DNA from: Albimonas pacifica
GTDB lineage: Bacteria; Pseudomonadota; Alphaproteobacteria; Rhodobacterales; Rhodobacteraceae
DNA: 64,000 nt
Assembly: GCF_900113695.1 (NCBI RefSeq)
Contig: NZ_FOQH01000003.1
Span: forward strand, 186,001 to 250,000
Direction: 5' to 3'
Shown: positions 61,880-64,000 of the stretch, piece by piece
Numbering within the stretch: position 1 is the stretch's first letter
Layout: the number at the start of each line of letters is the position of its first letter
The notes under the pieces: generated by a model
The model's input: the letters and a program-made list of their open reading frames with translations, nothing else
What the model was told of the DNA's origin: nothing
Database searches by the model: none
Position numbers and translations under genes: made by a program

Positions 61880-63472
61880 ATGACCGACAGGTCCAAGACG
61901 CACGGCCCGCACGAACAGGGCCTGCTCGCCCGTCTCCCGCAGCTTCGGCGCCGCCAGTTCCTGGCGGGCGCGGCGGCGCTCTCGGCGCTCGGCGCGGCGG
62001 GGGTTCCGCTGCGCGCCGGCGCGGCGCCCTCGGGCCACCTGCGGGTGGTGGCCAACGCCAACCCCTCCAGCCTCGACCCCGCCACCGGCGGCGCGGGCTC
62101 GGACCACGTGTTCCTCTACTGCTTCTACGACACGCTGGTGGACTGGGACTTCGCGACCCTCGCGCCCCAGCCCGGGCTCGCGGAGAGCTGGGAGTTCACC
62201 GACCCCCAGACCCTGGTCTTCACCCTGCGCCAGGGCGTGACCTTCCACGACGGCACGCCCTTCGACGCGGCCGCGGTGGCGTTCAACCTCCAGCGCAACC
62301 GCACCGCGGAGCTGTCGAACATCAAGAACGACCTCGCCAACGTCGAGACGGTCGAGGCGACGGGCGAGCACGAGGTGACGCTCAAGCTCTCCGCCCCCGA
62401 CACCGCGCTGCCGCTGATCCTGTCGGACCGGGCGGGCATGATGGTCTCCCCCGCCGCCCTCGGCAACGACCCCGAGGCGAAGGTCGACCGCGCCCCGGTC
62501 GGCACCGGCCCCTGGACCTTCACCGCCTGGACGGACGGCGACAAGGTCTCGGGCGCGGCCAACCCCGACCACTGGCGCGAGGGCATCCCCAAGGTCGAGA
62601 GCATCGAGCTGCAGATCATCCCCGAGCGCGCCACCGCGCTGCGCGCCGCGCAATCCGGGCAGGCCGACATCGCCTACCAGATCTCCGAGCAGCAGAAGGT
62701 GCTGATCGAGAAGATGCCGACGCTGGAGCTCGCCTTCGGCCCGACGCTCTACGTCTACCAGCTCTATCTCAACGCCTCGCGCGGGCCGCTCTCCGATCCG
62801 CGGATCCGCAAGGCGATCACGATGGCGGTGGACCGCGAGGACTGGGTGAAGGCGACCCAGGCGGGCGTGGGCGAGCCGGCGTGGATGAACCTGCCCCAGG
62901 CGCACTGGGCCTGGTCGGAAGAGGCGGCGAAATACACCCAGCACGACCTCGACCGCGCCAGGGCGCTGATGAAGGAGGCCGGCGTCGAGGGCGGCTTCGA
63001 GCTCGACTTCCGCGGCTACACGGACCAGGCCTCGGTGCAGCGCTCGGAGGTGATCCTCCAGCAGCTCGGCAAGCTCAACATCACCGGGCGCTTCACCAAC
63101 GGCACCATCGCCGAGACCTCGTCGCGCTTCTTCTCGGCCGAGAAGGCGGGCGACGTGCTGCTCTCGGCCTGGACCGGGCGGCCGGACCCGAGCCTGACCT
63201 ACTCGCTGCTCTACTCGGAAAGCTCCTACTACAACCCCGGCCGCGTCGCGCCCCCCGAGGGGTTCGAGGCGGCGATGGCCGACAGCCGCGCCACCGCCGA
63301 CCAGGCCGAGCGGGCGGCGGCGCTGGGCCGCGCGCAGGCGCTGGTCATGGACGCCGCCCTGACCATCCCGCTGAGCATCCGCTACGAGGTCGACGCGCTG
63401 TCGACCAAGGTTCAGGGCTACTCGGCCAACCTGCTGGGCAAGCCGAAGTTCCTGCACGTCGGACTGGGCTGA
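61880..63472 (+). CDS. Family-5 extracellular solute-binding protein, Tat-exported (first copy)
   Basis: The product has 530 residues. A twin-arginine signal (RRRQFLAGAAALSALG) follows about 22 polar residues. Then comes a peptide/nickel/opine-type binding fold (LDPATGGAGSDHVFLYCFYDTLVDWDF, LRQGVTFHDGTPFDAAAVAFNLQRN, DRAPVGTGPWTF). Tat export suggests folding before export. CAGGAGGAG precedes the ATG. A close paralogue follows immediately. Confidence 0.9.
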   Translation: MTDRSKTHGPHEQGLLARLPQLRRRQFLAGAAALSALGAAGVPLRAGAAPSGHLRVVANANPSSLDPATGGAGSDHVFLYCFYDTLVDWDFATLAPQPGLAESWEFTDPQTLVFTLRQGVTFHDGTPFDAAAVAFNLQRNRTAELSNIKNDLANVETVEATGEHEVTLKLSAPDTALPLILSDRAGMMVSPAALGNDPEAKVDRAPVGTGPWTFTAWTDGDKVSGAANPDHWREGIPKVESIELQIIPERATALRAAQSGQADIAYQISEQQKVLIEKMPTLELAFGPTLYVYQLYLNASRGPLSDPRIRKAITMAVDREDWVKATQAGVGEPAWMNLPQAHWAWSEEAAKYTQHDLDRARALMKEAGVEGGFELDFRGYTDQASVQRSEVILQQLGKLNITGRFTNGTIAETSSRFFSAEKAGDVLLSAWTGRPDPSLTYSLLYSESSYYNPGRVAPPEGFEAAMADSRATADQAERAAALGRAQALVMDAALTIPLSIRYEVDALSTKVQGYSANLLGKPKFLHVGLG

Positions 63473-63493
63473 GCGCCCGCTCCGCACGCCGCC

Positions 63494-63519
63494 CCGCGCG
63501 CCCGGACCCGGGCGCGCGG
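63494..63519 (+). terminator. Stem-loop between the two binding-protein genes
   Basis: Perfect 10-bp arms (CCGCGCGCCC, 63494-63503, and complement, 63510-63519) with a six-base loop lie 22 bases after the first binding-protein stop. No T-run follows. It probably acts as an mRNA stabiliser or attenuator. Confidence 0.5.
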
Positions 63520-63574
63520 ATCCCGCCCGAAACAGCCGCGAAGACGGCGCGGGCCCCCACAGGGAGGACGATCG

Positions 63575-64000
63575 ATGGATGACAAGCTCGCGAAACTGAA
63601 AGCCGAGGGGATGCTCGCGCACCTTCCCCCGCTGCGTCGCCGCCAGTTCCTGGCCGGGGCCGCCGCCGCGGCCGGCGTCGGCGCGCTGGGCCTGCCGCGC
63701 ATGGCGGCCGCCCAGTCGGGGACCACGCTGCGCATCTCCAGCTACACCAACCCCTCGTCGATGGACCCCGCGATCGGCGGCAACGGCGGCGACCACGTCT
63801 ATCTGTGGAACTTCTACGACACGCTGATCGAGTGGGACTTCGACACGCTCGCCCCGATCCCCAGCCTCGCCAAGGCCTGGGCGTTCACCGATCCCACCAC
63901 CCTGGTGCTGACCCTCGAGGAAGGCGTGACCTTCCATGACGGCTCGCCCTTCAACGCCGAGGCGGTGGTCTTCAACCTCGAGCGCAACCGCTCGGCCGAG
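63575..64000 (+). CDS. Family-5 extracellular solute-binding protein, Tat-exported (second copy, cut by the window edge)
   Basis: The first 142 codons are present; the gene continues past the right edge. It starts MDDKLAKLKAEGMLAHLPPL and has the Tat motif RRRQFLAGAAAAAG. It then follows the first copy closely (YTNPSSMDPAIGG, DTLIEWDF, TFHDGSPFNAEAVVFNLERNRSAE). AGGGAGGACGATCG precedes the ATG. The pair arose by gene duplication and may give the importer two ligand ranges. Confidence 0.9.
   Translation, partial: MDDKLAKLKAEGMLAHLPPLRRRQFLAGAAAAAGVGALGLPRMAAAQSGTTLRISSYTNPSSMDPAIGGNGGDHVYLWNFYDTLIEWDFDTLAPIPSLAKAWAFTDPTTLVLTLEEGVTFHDGSPFNAEAVVFNLERNRSAE

Noticed and set aside
60509-63937. Very long open frame on the minus strand opposite the ABC operon
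   Set aside because: It is antisense to three well-supported genes, has Arg/Gly/Ala/Val-rich composition typical of the opposite strand of GC-rich genes, and shows no domain.

Overview
The window is very GC-rich, densely packed alphaproteobacterial DNA, most probably from the Rhodobacterales. Four things point there: DctMQP-type TRAP uptake and a complete De Ley-Doudoroff galactonate route; an acuI/acuR pair of the Rhodobacter type; a VPxPA-CTERM surface-protein tail; and the minCDE order. The genus cannot be named from the sequence. No rRNA, tRNA, CRISPR array, transposase or phage gene was seen.

Layout. (1) 1-10215: a sugar-acid catabolic locus with KDG kinase (cut by the left edge), dgoA, dgoK, two unrelated sugar-acid dehydratases, a TRAP transporter, and a divergent LacI regulator followed by an SMP-30 lactonase. 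Two LacI operators sit inside overlapping divergent promoters. (2) 10216-12583: a SARP/BTAD winged-helix regulator fused to an alpha/beta hydrolase, flanked by 57-bp exact direct repeats. (3) 12584-16332: acuI, two AhpD-like proteins, an AEC-type permease and an AcuR-like TetR regulator. (4) 16381-25734: a sulfatase, a periplasmic HAD phosphatase and a tightly overlapping MoxR-DUF58-DUF4381-BatA-BatB/C-BatD operon. (5) 25959-34536: a LacI-controlled ABC importer with a DUF2160 subunit and a fused dihydroxyacetone kinase. (6) 34668-48798: acyl-CoA metabolism, including a crotonase, an FAD dehydrogenase, a family III CoA-transferase, a patatin, a thiolase/double-MaoC/SDR/crotonase operon divergent from TetR, and two acyl-CoA synthetases. 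(7) 48985-50872: minCDE. (8) 51130-58282: a secreted glycine-rich protein, then an acyl-CoA dehydrogenase, an APH-type kinase, a crotonase and a two-domain CoA-transferase. (9) 58550-64000: a TetR regulator and a divergent oligopeptide/nickel-type ABC operon with two tandem Tat-exported binding proteins, the second cut by the right edge.

How the genes work together. The window is mainly a set of regulator-plus-catabolic-operon modules: sugar acids, acrylate, C3 or polyol compounds, and acyl-CoA acids. In each of four modules a recognisable palindrome lies in a promoter next to a LacI or TetR gene.

The least expected features are five. Two short ORFs (26 and 52 codons) each carry a strong Shine-Dalgarno sequence and overlap by ATGA the start of the first large gene in the two operons apparently run by the TetR at 58550-59299. 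A fused hydrolase-transcription factor lies between direct repeats. A 19-bp perfect inverted repeat is made of two LacI operators. A BatB-like protein has lost its MIDAS residues. An acyl-CoA dehydrogenase and an APH kinase gene lie side by side, as expected for 4-hydroxyacyl-CoA catabolism.

All calls come from reading the sequence; no database search was run. Promoters and operators are predictions by eye.
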